Origin: Verrucomicrobiia bacterium
GTDB lineage: Bacteria; Verrucomicrobiota; Verrucomicrobiia; Limisphaerales; UBA11358
Reading direction: 5' to 3'
NCBI GenBank assembly: GCA_031290985.1
Contig: JARLJW010000022.1
Location: 1-54,702 of the forward strand
Length of the DNA stretch: 54,702 nucleotides
Positions within the stretch are counted from its first letter, which is position 1. The number at the start of each line of letters is the position of its first letter. Position numbers and translations under genes: made by a program. Below are positions 7,393 through 18,000 of this stretch, piece after piece. The notes below the pieces were generated by a model. It did no database searches and was not told where the DNA came from. It saw nothing but the letters and a program-made list of their open reading frames with translations.

Positions 7393-8196
7393 TCAAAAAT
7401 GAAAAAAACAAATTTCCCCTTCCGGCATCAATTTGCCCGCGGCGCGGATTTCTTTAAGTTCACGAATGATGTTGCGCCAATACTGGCGGTCAGCCTGTTG
7501 CAGTTCAGAAATCCGGGCCTGAAGCAGTTCGCCCACGCGATCTTCCAAAGATTCAGCCACATCGCCGCCGGCCAGCAATTGCCGGCCAAATTCACCGGCT
7601 TCGCGGTTAAATTTTTCCAGCGCGACATCAACCGCCGCCGGATGCTCCGCGAAGAACATCCCCAGCTCCGAAAGCGTATAAATATTTTTCAAGGCCCACA
7701 AAAAATCAGCGCCAGTTTTGCCGCATTCAGGCTGGTCAAACCACGCCAGGGCAAGCTTGCTGATGATGGGATAATCTTCCAGTCGCTGCGTTTTTTTTAG
7801 TTCGACCAGCGGTTTGATCCCGATGACATGTACCGCACCCCACCCGGTTTCCATCCAGCAAGCCGTTGCCAGCGAATCTGCAAACGAACCGGCCCGCGGC
7901 GGATTTCCCATGACATCCAGAAAAACCTCGTCCCCTTCGCCGCCGGGCAAAATAAAATGAAACCCGTGGCCGCGCTGCAGATGTTCAATCGAAAGTGGCG
8001 GCGTCAGCTTATAATAACGTCCGCTGCATTCCTGCAGCGCCAGCAGGAACCTGTCGCGGTTTTTTTCTGTCGGGTTTATCCAGAGGTCGATGTCCTCGGA
8101 AAAAGTGGCGGCACCATATAGCACCGTGGCCTGGCCGCTGATGAGCAAATATTCGACCCGGTTCCGGTCAAGGCTTTGGAAAAAGTTTGCGATCAT
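7393..8196 (-). CDS. Nucleotidyltransferase family protein
   Basis: A 267-residue protein whose N-terminus has the minimal nucleotidyltransferase core: EYLLISGQATVLYGAATFSEDIDLWI, where the DxD (Asp35, Asp37) would bind metal and NTP. The C-terminal half is helical, with RQLLAGGDVAESLEDRVGELLQARI. Such proteins often sit in toxin-antitoxin-like modules and modify tRNA or proteins. Here it is third in a short operon after a VapB-like gene and a small conserved protein; its ATG overlaps the end of the small gene by 29 bases. The substrate is unknown. It is a different family branch from the protein at 356-886. Confidence 0.75.
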   Translation of the reverse strand: MIANFFQSLDRNRVEYLLISGQATVLYGAATFSEDIDLWINPTEKNRDRFLLALQECSGRYYKLTPPLSIEHLQRGHGFHFILPGGEGDEVFLDVMGNPPRAGSFADSLATACWMETGWGAVHVIGIKPLVELKKTQRLEDYPIISKLALAWFDQPECGKTGADFLWALKNIYTLSELGMFFAEHPAAVDVALEKFNREAGEFGRQLLAGGDVAESLEDRVGELLQARISELQQADRQYWRNIIRELKEIRAAGKLMPEGEICFFHF

Positions 8197-8368
8197 GCAC
8201 GGCCTTCAAATCCGGCAAACGCGAACGCATCTGCCAACTGCGTCGCAAACGCTCGCCCGGAGACAGGCGGCGCCAGACATCTGCCTTGTAGGGCGAAACC
8301 GCTTCCGCCATCTGCAACGGTGCGGTTGCGGCCTCAAAATTTGGATGATCCGGATGAATTGCCACCAT
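8168..8368 (-). CDS. Small conserved protein upstream of nucleotidyltransferase
   Basis: A 66-residue basic protein. Its C-terminal half, VWRRLSPGERLRRSWQMRSRLPDLKAVHDRKLFPKP, resembles a small family I recall next to nucleotidyltransferase genes. The start is supported by an AGAGG sequence about eight bases before the ATG. It begins ten bases after the VapB-like gene and overlaps the nucleotidyltransferase by 29 bases, so the three are probably one transcript. An antitoxin or adaptor role is likely but unproven. Confidence 0.65.
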   Translation of the reverse strand: MVAIHPDHPNFEAATAPLQMAEAVSPYKADVWRRLSPGERLRRSWQMRSRLPDLKAVHDRKLFPKP

Positions 8369-8378
8369 AGCTGCCTCT

Positions 8379-8588
8379 TTATTCCATTAAACTTTGAATG
8401 CGCCCGATTGTCACCACTTCACCTCGGGACGGCAACACCGGGACATCGTTGCGCGTAGTGCCAGGCTGTGCCACCATGTCTCGCCGCACTAACGTGGAAA
8501 TGATACGTCCGATTGTGCTGCCTTCAAGCCTTGCCAACTCTTTGGCAGCTCGCAGCACGTCATCTTCAATGTCCAAAGTTACCTTCAC
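8379..8588 (-). CDS. VapB-like ribbon-helix-helix antitoxin, no VapC partner
   Basis: A 69-residue protein starts MKVTLDIEDDVLRAAKELARLEG from a GTG codon. This is the usual VapB/Arc-type ribbon-helix-helix beginning, with a dimer strand then two helices, followed by STIGRIISTLVRR. VapB proteins bind their promoter and neutralise a PIN-domain VapC toxin encoded immediately downstream. No PIN gene follows here; the next gene is the small partner of a nucleotidyltransferase. It is either an orphan or serves as DNA-binding regulator for that module. Confidence 0.7.
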   Translation of the reverse strand: MKVTLDIEDDVLRAAKELARLEGSTIGRIISTLVRRDMVAQPGTTRNDVPVLPSRGEVVTIGRIQSLME

Positions 8589-8635
8589 TTATCTGATGCG
8601 CATATAATATTGCATCGGGCAACCAGTATCCAGCA

Positions 8636-10045
<1,410 letters not shown>

Positions 10046-11317
10046 CTATTGCGGCACCAGCACCGTACGATAAAAACGCGGGCTGGACGCCGCCGGCGGA
10101 TTGGTGAATGTGACGCTGCCGGTTGTGTTTGACAGCGTAACGAGATCGCTCCAGTTCTCCAAATTGGTGGACTGCTGAACCTCGTAGCTCCTGCCTGCCG
10201 CGCCAGTGAGGTCGCAGACAAAATTGGTGCCGAGGAATTTCGGCGCTTGGAAAACACCCTGGCCGTTGGTGGTCTGAATGCTGATATATATTTTCTGGCC
10301 GATGAACCAATTGTTGCCGCGCACATCCACATCATACACCCCGGCATCGGACGGCTGCGCGTTGGTGATAGTCAAAACTGTCACGCAACTCGAAGATTCC
10401 CCAGGCACAATTGGATCTGGAGTAAAAGACTGGCGACTGCCGGCCAGGACGCCATTTTTGCGCCACTGAAACGAGGGCACACCGAAATCATTATAGCCAA
10501 AGTAACTGTTGGTCAGAGAAATTGTTTCCCCACCCACACGGACCTGGGTGGAAGGCGAAGCCATGTCCGAGCGGGCAAATGGCTCCGGCCCTTCGGAGGC
10601 AAACCAAACCGGAAATTTCAACCCGTAGGCTGGGGGCGCAGACGACCCGTTGGTTCCGGCATTCAGCATCATCACCGTGGACTGCTGAAAGTAAAAAAAA
10701 CCACCGTTGGTATATTGGCACATTACGCTGTAGTAAACTGGTTGTCCTGGAGAAATGGTGGAAACGGATTGGTCAGACGCCTTGTAGTAACCATTGTAAA
10801 ACCGGCTCGCAATCGGAAGGCTGCTATAATGAATACTCAACCCTGCGGGCTGCATCTCATCCAGTTGAGGCCCGGCCATAATTTGAACCGTCCCATTATC
10901 CGGCCAAGTTGAGGTGCCACCAGATTCAATATCCCCCTGAAAATAGGTGTTGTTTGTATTGGAACGCGGCAACATCCCCTCACCCGTAAAAACCGTTCCA
11001 CCGAAAGTATAATCTAAAAAAAGATAAGCCATCCCGCTGGGTGCCCAGCCGGTGGCATTTTTTGCAATGACCCCATAGTAGCCACAATTCGCGGGCTGTG
11101 CGTTAACCACTTGCAGAGTCGCACTGGTTGCACCAGAAATATTCGTGCCGTTGAAGAGCCATTGGTAACTAGTGGCACCCGATGCCGATGCCGTGAACGT
11201 AGCCGTACTGCCCGGCGGCACAGTCTGATTGGCGGGTTGCAACGTGAATATCGGAAGGCTGTCCGCGAAGGCCATTCGCGCACCCATGAACAAAACAATA
11301 AGGATTGCCGTTCTCAT
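10046..11317 (-). CDS. Secreted Ig-like domain protein
   Basis: A 423-residue exported protein. Residues 1-19 are a signal peptide (MRTAILIVLFMGARMAFADS). An Ig-like fold covers ~22-100, with FTLQPANQTVPPGSTATFTA, the YQW core and LQVVNAQPANCGYYGV. A second Ig-like unit covers ~270-350, with FQWRKNGVL and LTITNAQPSDAGVYDV. The end, YEVQQSTNLENWSDLV...FYRTVLVPQ, is a module also seen at the C-termini of the proteins at 15077-20119 and 32430-34802. It is likely surface-attached or released, and binding or adhesion is plausible, but no enzyme motif is present. It ends at a clear terminator and forms a single-gene unit. Confidence 0.75.
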   Translation of the reverse strand: MRTAILIVLFMGARMAFADSLPIFTLQPANQTVPPGSTATFTASASGATSYQWLFNGTNISGATSATLQVVNAQPANCGYYGVIAKNATGWAPSGMAYLFLDYTFGGTVFTGEGMLPRSNTNNTYFQGDIESGGTSTWPDNGTVQIMAGPQLDEMQPAGLSIHYSSLPIASRFYNGYYKASDQSVSTISPGQPVYYSVMCQYTNGGFFYFQQSTVMMLNAGTNGSSAPPAYGLKFPVWFASEGPEPFARSDMASPSTQVRVGGETISLTNSYFGYNDFGVPSFQWRKNGVLAGSRQSFTPDPIVPGESSSCVTVLTITNAQPSDAGVYDVDVRGNNWFIGQKIYISIQTTNGQGVFQAPKFLGTNFVCDLTGAAGRSYEVQQSTNLENWSDLVTLSNTTGSVTFTNPPAASSPRFYRTVLVPQ

Positions 11318-11333
11318 TCCAAGTCCCTGAGGG

Positions 11334-11361
11334 ATAGTACTCCCCCAGTGAACTATTTCAA
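11334..11361 (-). promoter_or_regulatory. Possible sigma-70 promoter of the Ig-like gene
   Basis: On the minus strand TTGAAA (11356-11361) and TACTAT (11334-11339) are spaced by 16 bases, upstream of the ATG at 11317. The leader would be only about ten bases, so an alternative further upstream (TTGATT...TAATAA in the AT-rich stretch 11380-11409) is also possible. Confidence 0.3.
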
Positions 11362-11409
11362 GCTAAAATTAGGTGACGCTCACGTTTATTTATTAATAAA
11401 TTAAACTAG

Positions 11410-12518
11410 CTAATCAAGCTTTCCAAACATCTGCGCCGTCCGCGCAAAGGTTTCCGCCGGCACACCCAGGTCATGCTTCATCAAAACATCGCGGTCCCAC
11501 GGATTTTTCGTGCGCCAGATTTGAATTTTCTCCCGCAGCGACAGATGGAACGAATACCACGGCGAGACCAGCGCCGTGTTGATCAGCGGAAAATCCGTGC
11601 CGTAAACCTCCCGCCCGGAAAACTCCGGCTTGGTGAGCGCCTCCTTCAGGCACCCTGGCTTGTTGAACTGCGTCAGCGCGGAAATGTCCGTGTACAAGTT
11701 CGGATATTCCCGCATCAACCGCGCCAGCCGGTCCGGGCCGCGCTCGCCGCCATATTTTCCGACGACGCGATATGCGCGGCGATGACCGTCACGCCGAGGC
11801 TCAATGGCAGCCGCAACTTTTCCGGGTCGCCAAAATTTTCATTCGCGCGCGAAAAAGATTTTTCCTCGCCGGTATGCGACAGCAGCGGCAGGTTCAGTTC
11901 CACCATCTTCCGATAAAACGGCACCAGCTTCGGATCATCCGGGTTGATCTCCATGATCGGCGGGATCCATTTCACCAGCACCGCTCCGTGCACCTTGGCC
12001 CACGCCAGCCGGTCCAGCGCATCCGGCCGGTACGGATTCACCGAGGCGCCAAACAAAAGGTTCGTGTGCCGCGCACAAATGTCCGCGACATATTCATCCG
12101 GAAAATAAACCTCGGTCCGGTTCGTATCCAGCCGCCCGTCCGCGCCGATCACGCCATCGAGCGCAAGCAAAACGGCCTTGCTGACAAATTTACTTTGCGC
12201 CAGCGATTCCGAGAGGCGGTCCGCCAGCAGCCGGTCGCCCTGCACCGCAATCTCCGCCCGCGAAACTCCGAAGGCGCGCAGATAGATCCCGAAACGCCAG
12301 TTGTCCCGCATCTTCGGCGAAATGAAACAGCCGCTGCCGCCCGCCCCAATTCCGGCCAGATGACAGTGCATGTCCACAATGCCGGCGGGAATGGGTTCGA
12401 CCGGGCGAAATGGCCGCGCGAGGAGATAATTCCATAAAAAAATGACCCCCAAGATGCCGGTAAAAACAATTTTACGGCGGCGCGCGGCGGACGGCGGTTT
12501 CGGCTTCAACCATTTCAC
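11410..12518 (-). pseudogene. Frameshifted amidohydrolase family protein
   Basis: Two adjoining minus-strand frames encode one amidohydrolase. 11715-12518 gives residues 1-267: an N-terminal membrane anchor, then IVDMHCHLAGIG with the HxH metal site, and VIAAHIASS near the break. 11410-11718 gives the last ~100 residues, including NLYTDISAL and YGTDFPL with the catalytic Asp. At about 11754-11759 one base is missing from an A-run on the coding strand. Restoring it turns SENMAASAARTG into (G/E)KYGGERGPDRLARLMREYPN and joins the halves smoothly. The full protein would be ~369 residues and probably a membrane-anchored metal-dependent hydrolase. The break may be a true mutation or a sequence error. 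Confidence 0.75.
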
Positions 12519-12606
12519 GTCGCCACGTTAGCCCAGACCGGGCGGCACCCGTGAATCGAAATTAATGCGCGTCAAATTGAGACAAGCGATGCCCGCAACC
12601 CGGTCA

Positions 12607-14112
12607 TCAGCCGTAGGCCGCCGCGTATTTGCGCACCAGGGTGGAGAGCCCGGCCACGGTGGACTTGTGTTCCGGATCATCCGCGAAATTTCTCAACTCA
12701 TCCCGGTCGCGGGGGTCGAGGAGCATTGCGCCGCCCGCACCTTCCTTGCCGTATTCCGCGTAGCGCCACTGCTCCGTGCGCACGGCCACACCATGCGCGG
12801 TCTTGCCATCCTCGCTCCAGACGCTGTAAGCGGGCTTGTCCCATTTCGCCGTCGTTTTTTTCAGCAACGGTACGAGGCTCGTTCCCTCGATCTCCGGTTG
12901 TGCGGGCAACCCCGCCAGCTCCACCAGCGTGGGATAAATATCCAGCGACTCGACAATACGAGTGCAGCTCTGGCCGTTCCCCTTCATGCCGGATGCGGAG
13001 ATGATGAGCGGCACGCGCGTGCCCATCTCAAACAGCGACCCGGCCTTGGACCACTTGCCCTTTTCACCCAATTGATAGCCATGGTCCGCCACAAAGACCA
13101 CGATGGTGTTCTCGCGCAAACCGAGCCGGTTCAATTCCCCGATGACGCGGCCAAGGTTCCAGTCCGCCCATGAAATCGAGGCCAGATACGCACGGATGAC
13201 CTCCTTCGCCTCGGCCTCGCTCGCGCCCCGGCCGATGAACAGGTCGGCGTTGCGCTTGCGGATGGCGGCGCTGGGAAATCCCGGCGGCACGGTCGGCCAT
13301 GCGGCGAAATCCGGCGGCAGCTTGATTTTATCCACGTCGTACAGGTCGAAAAACTTCTGCGGCGCGGTCGGCGGACTGTGCGGCTTCACGAAACCGCACG
13401 CGATGAAGAACGGCTGATCCTTGTACTTGCGCAGGTTCTCGATCGTCCGGTCGGCCGTGTTGTAATCGCCATGGCCCTCGCCATTGCCATCAAGCACCAC
13501 AATGCGGTCGGAATACGCCGCGCGCGCATTATCGGCGGGCAAAGGCGGCAGCACGCCATCCGGCTGCGGAATCTGTCCGCGTGCCACCTGTTTGTTGTGG
13601 CCGATAGCCGGGCCGCTGCCGTCATCCGTCGGCCCGCCCTTGTCACTCATGACGTTCCACGATTTCGCGTCATCGATGCCGCCGTGATAAAGCTTGCCGG
13701 CGCGCACGGAGACATACCCGTTTTCGCTGAACAACTGCGGCAGCGTGGTCCAATCCGGATGTGCGGTCCGGAAGTCAGTGCGATTCCCCAGCACGCCCGT
13801 CGTGGACGGCCGACGGCCGGTGAACAACGATGCGCGCGACGGATTGCAGAGCGGAAACTGGCAATAATTGCGGTCAAACCGCACGCCGGATTTGGCCAGG
13901 GCATCGAGGTGCGGCGTCTTCGCGTCGAAACGGCTGCCGTAGCAGCCGAGTTCCACGCGCATGTCATCCGCCATGAGGAAGAGCACGTTGGGTTTGCGCG
14001 CGGGTTCGTCCGCCCCGCGCAGCACGGCGGGAAAAGAAACCGCGGCGGTCGCGGTGGCGACGGTTCCCAAAAAATCGCGGCGCGTCCAGCGGCCTTGATG
14101 CGGAGATTTCAT
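12607..14112 (-). CDS. Tat-exported sulfatase (arylsulfatase/iduronate-2-sulfatase type)
   Basis: A 501-residue sulfatase with a twin-arginine signal (WTRRDFLGTVATATAAVSF). NVLFLMADDMR (42-52) gives the metal-binding Asp pair Asp49-Asp50. PLCNPSRASLFTGRRP contains the CxPSR signature with Cys89, which must be converted to formylglycine. Later blocks include SVRAGKLYHGG, FIACGFVKPHSPP, VFVADHGYQLGEKGKWSK and GTSLVPLL, all typical of the iduronate-2-sulfatase-like group. It would remove sulfate esters from polysaccharides outside the cytoplasm. The maturase that could activate it is encoded at 20794-22050. It lies downstream of the pseudopilin and giant strand-repeat genes on the same strand. 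Confidence 0.92.
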   Translation of the reverse strand: MKSPHQGRWTRRDFLGTVATATAAVSFPAVLRGADEPARKPNVLFLMADDMRVELGCYGSRFDAKTPHLDALAKSGVRFDRNYCQFPLCNPSRASLFTGRRPSTTGVLGNRTDFRTAHPDWTTLPQLFSENGYVSVRAGKLYHGGIDDAKSWNVMSDKGGPTDDGSGPAIGHNKQVARGQIPQPDGVLPPLPADNARAAYSDRIVVLDGNGEGHGDYNTADRTIENLRKYKDQPFFIACGFVKPHSPPTAPQKFFDLYDVDKIKLPPDFAAWPTVPPGFPSAAIRKRNADLFIGRGASEAEAKEVIRAYLASISWADWNLGRVIGELNRLGLRENTIVVFVADHGYQLGEKGKWSKAGSLFEMGTRVPLIISASGMKGNGQSCTRIVESLDIYPTLVELAGLPAQPEIEGTSLVPLLKKTTAKWDKPAYSVWSEDGKTAHGVAVRTEQWRYAEYGKEGAGGAMLLDPRDRDELRNFADDPEHKSTVAGLSTLVRKYAAAYG

Positions 14113-14208
14113 GCGTATGAATTTAACAGCGCGGTGAGTGGTGGCAAGTCCATCACCATCGCCAATTCAATGGAGGTGACCGCCTTGCTGCCATTCCTGA
14201 CCGGGTGA

Positions 14209-15042
14209 TTATCGTTCATCGTTTTCCAGCCAGTTGAACAATTGATCATATTGTATGTGAGACGGAATGGACTCATCAGTGATGAGTCCCGGTGCGGTGG
14301 TCAAAAAAGCCAGCGCCTGCTGGCTGACGATGAACTTGACCGAGCCATCGGTGAACAGCACCTCAAAACCTTTCGAGGGATAATGGGCGAAGGTCTTGGG
14401 GCTGAAGGCGCTGGCCACGCCCGTATCGGGCAGATATTCCGTGGCGAACAATTTATGCCCCGGAGCCTGGCCGGTCTTTTGATAGGCCCGGGCAATGTTG
14501 TTGGTGGGATTGACCATGCGCGGGTTGTACAAGATGGTCGAGCGCGTCACGCCGCCAGTATCCGTGCTGATAAACGATGGCTGGGAGTAATTGTCCAAGG
14601 ACACTGTCGAATCGACCGGGTAGCTTGGACACCATAACACCCGGCCGTCGCCGACATAACCGCCCGCGTAGAGATATCCGAGATTTTGCAGCCCGGGGCC
14701 ATACGCTTTGGGAATCTGGATGGCGGGGGTGCCGGAATATACGTACCGGGTGTAATGTTCACCGCCGAGGTTGTTGAACTTGCCGTTGTTGTTCGCATTG
14801 CCAACAGTGGTGACGGGGTAATAATCGTTATAGTCACCGCTGTACAGTACGCAGGCCACGTGGACCTGATGATAATTACTCTGACATCTGGCCAGTTGCG
14901 CCCGCTGCTTGGCCCGCGCCAGCGCAGGCAGCAACATCGCCGCCAGGATCGCGATGATGGCGATGACCACCAGCAATTCGATCAGGGTGAATCCGCGCCG
15001 GGCCGTCGCCGATGGACCGATATTTTTTGAAACAGTCTGCAT
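14209..15042 (-). CDS. Type II secretion-like pseudopilin (prepilin N-terminal domain)
   Basis: A 277-residue protein. The leader ends in ARRG17 followed by F18[18 protein letters not shown], with Glu22 at the +5 position, so prepilin peptidase should cut after Gly17 and methylate Phe18. The rest is a soluble domain ending in LFTDGSVKFIVSQQ, the DG-type ending common in Planctomycetes/Verrucomicrobia pseudopilins. No secretion ATPase or secretin lies nearby, so it is a free-standing copy. It starts only 34 bases after the giant strand-repeat gene and is probably co-transcribed with it. Its first ~30 mature residues match the other pseudopilin at 35690-36559. Confidence 0.9.
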   Translation of the reverse strand: MQTVSKNIGPSATARRGFTLIELLVVIAIIAILAAMLLPALARAKQRAQLARCQSNYHQVHVACVLYSGDYNDYYPVTTVGNANNNGKFNNLGGEHYTRYVYSGTPAIQIPKAYGPGLQNLGYLYAGGYVGDGRVLWCPSYPVDSTVSLDNYSQPSFISTDTGGVTRSTILYNPRMVNPTNNIARAYQKTGQAPGHKLFATEYLPDTGVASAFSPKTFAHYPSKGFEVLFTDGSVKFIVSQQALAFLTTAPGLITDESIPSHIQYDQLFNWLENDER

Positions 15043-15076
15043 GATTTAAAGAAGCTTGGGTTCAGCTTGATCGGGC

Positions 15077-18000
15077 TCAGGGGTAGGTGAGCCGGTAAAA
15101 CACCGAGCCAAAGGCGGGATTGACTGGAACCGTGAATTGATTGGTCGCCGCAGTATTGGCGACATCCACCCAGTTGGTGCCGAGGCCTGAACTTAGAACA
15201 TTGGTTTGCACCTGCAAATGCCAGCCGATGTGATCAGCCGGCCAGCTCAGGCTGAGATTTCCACCGCTGAATGAGTTCGTCAGCCCGGTGGCATTCGTGT
15301 TCACCAGCGAGCCGAGCACGACCAAGGTGCCGTCCACCGCCAGTTTATCCGACCAAGCAAGCGGACTCGCAATGGCCGGCAGGGTGACCAAGGCAAACCC
15401 GGTCACGGGCTGGTTGAACAAATGGAATACTTCACCGCCCTGCAATGCGGGGCCGGCATTCGTCACCGTCAGGGTGGCCGCCGGGTTCACCACGATGACC
15501 GGCGCGGAAATCCTTCCGGCATTCACCCCATTGGTCCGGTTGAGAAAAAGATTTACCGCACCGCTGAACGTCGCCGTGTTCGTGATACTCAGCACGCCGG
15601 GGCTGACGTTCACAGTGGAACCGGCCGCCTGCGACAGACTGCCCCGGATCGTGCCATTGCCGGACAGTGTTTGCGCCGCGGAGTTGCCGAGAAACAACGT
15701 GCCATCGGTACGGCCGGACACATCAATGACCGCCGTGCTGGAGCCCAGCAGAATCGACGGGCTGGAATCCAGCGACGTGGAATCTGACGCCAGCGAGAGG
15801 ACGCCGTTGCTCACGGTGGTCGCCCCATCATGGCTTAAGGTGCCGTTCAAGGTCAGCGTACCCGCACCGACCTTCACCAGACTGGTCCCCGGAGAAATCG
15901 TGCCGGAGAAGGTGGAGTCGATGCCTTTGCCACCGACAACCAAGGTTTGCGAGCCCGCCGTCGGGCTGCTGACCGTGCCGCCACCGACCAGGGCACCAAG
16001 GGCAATGGTCCCGCCGGATTTCGTATAGAGAAAACCTTCGAGATCAAACGTCGTATTATCACCGCCATTGACAGTGACCGCGCCGGAGGCCGAGAAGCGG
16101 ACCGTGCCCAGGGATTGAATCACCACCGTGCCCAGGAACGATTGAAATTGCCGGGTCGCGAGCTGGCCGAAGGTGATGGAGCTGTTGATCAGGTTGCTGC
16201 TCGACGCCGTGCCGGCCAGATTGCCGTTGTAAATATTCGCCTGGTTGCCGGAACTGAGCGTCGCCGTATTGCCCGGCAGGATGGTCACCGTGTTGTTCGC
16301 CGTGACATGCGCGCTGCCCGCCTGGGCGAGGTTGAGCGTGGTGCCGTTGGTCAAGGTGATGTTCGCCGTGCTGCCGCCAATCACCGCCGTCGGGCCGATG
16401 TTGAGCTGTCCGCCCAGCACCAGCGTGCCACCGCTGTAACTGCTGGCGCTGTTCAATTGCAGGGTCGCGGCGCCCTGCTTGACCAGGGCGAGCTTTGCAC
16501 CGGACGAATTTTCGGTGATGACACCATTGAACGTGCTGGCGTCGGCATCATCGCCGACCACCAACGTATTTGTTCCCACCGTGCCGCTGTTGGTCACGAC
16601 ACCGGTGTTGCCGTTCAGGGTGTTGACGGTTTCATTGAAGCCGTTCAAGTCGAGCGTGCCATCGAGATAAAGCGCGCCGGCGGCGGGAATTTTTTGCGAA
16701 CCACCCAGCTTCACCACGCCGTTGCTGATCACCGTGCCCCCCTGATACGTATTATTGCCCGCGAGCGTCACCGTGCCGGAGCCGACGTTCACCAGGGAAC
16801 CGGCGCCGGACACGGCGTTGGTCAACGCGTACGCGCCCGCGCGATTCACCACGAGCGTGCCCTCATTGTCCACCGCACCACCACCGAGGGTGCCGGTGGA
16901 ACCACCCGCCCCGACCTGCAAGGTGCCGGAGCTGACCAATGTGCCGCCGGCGTAGCTGTTGTTCGCCGTCAGCGTCAACGTGGCACCGCCCTGCTGCGTC
17001 AAGGCCCCGGTGCCGCTGACCTGTCCGGCGACGCTGCGATTGTCCGGCTGCGCAAAAATCACCGTGCCATTGTTGGTGATGTTGCCGGTGCCGAGGTCGC
17101 CGGTCTTGCTGCCATTGCCGATCTGGAGGACGCCGGCGCTGATGGTCGTCGGGCCGGAATTGTTGTTTGCCGTCAAGACGGTCAGCGTGCCGCCGCCGGA
17201 TTTGACGAGGCCGGTGGCTCCGCTGATTTTTCCGGCACCAATGCCGGAACCGTCCTGGAAGGTGTAATTGTTTGCCGTGGCATTGACCGTGACCGAGGCG
17301 GGCTGCACCGCCGCGAGCAGATTGACGGACGGGTTGGCACTGCTGTCGTCGAAGGTGACATTATCCGCGCTGTTGAACACCGTGGCCGTGCCGCCGGTGT
17401 TCTTCCAGTTGGCTGACACCCCAACATCCCAGAAATTATTCCCGCCATCTCCTTGCCAGACCAGGTTCGCGCCGCCGGCGGAACTGACCACCAGGTCGAT
17501 TTCATTCGCATTGGCAGAGCTCAAGGTCGCGACCTTGCCGGCCTGGGAAAAACCGGTGACCGTGAGGTTGGCGGGCACGCCGGTGAGGGAACCGCTGTAT
17601 TGAACCAGCTTGTAAGCGCCATTGGCGAGCGTCCCACCGACCAGCAACTGCACGGTGCCGCCGGTGAGGTTCAGATTTCCATTTACCACGAGCAGATCAT
17701 GTGCGGCCGCCGAAATGTCGAAGGCGAGCGCTCCGCCGTTGACCGTGAGGTCGCCGCTGTTGAGGGTGAGCGTGCCGGCGACGCCGTTGGTGGCGGGCGA
17801 CAAGATTGCCCCGCCCGCAACGGAAACGCCGCCGATAATCGTGCCGCCGCCGGCCAGGATCTGGTTTTGCAAAACCAGCGGGCTGCCGGCGGAAACGTCC
17901 AGGGTCGCGCCATTGTTGACAATGATGGCCGGGCTGTTGCTGATGAAGCCCGAGCTGCCGAGCGCCAGGGTGCCCGCGCTGACGACCGTATTGCCGGAGA

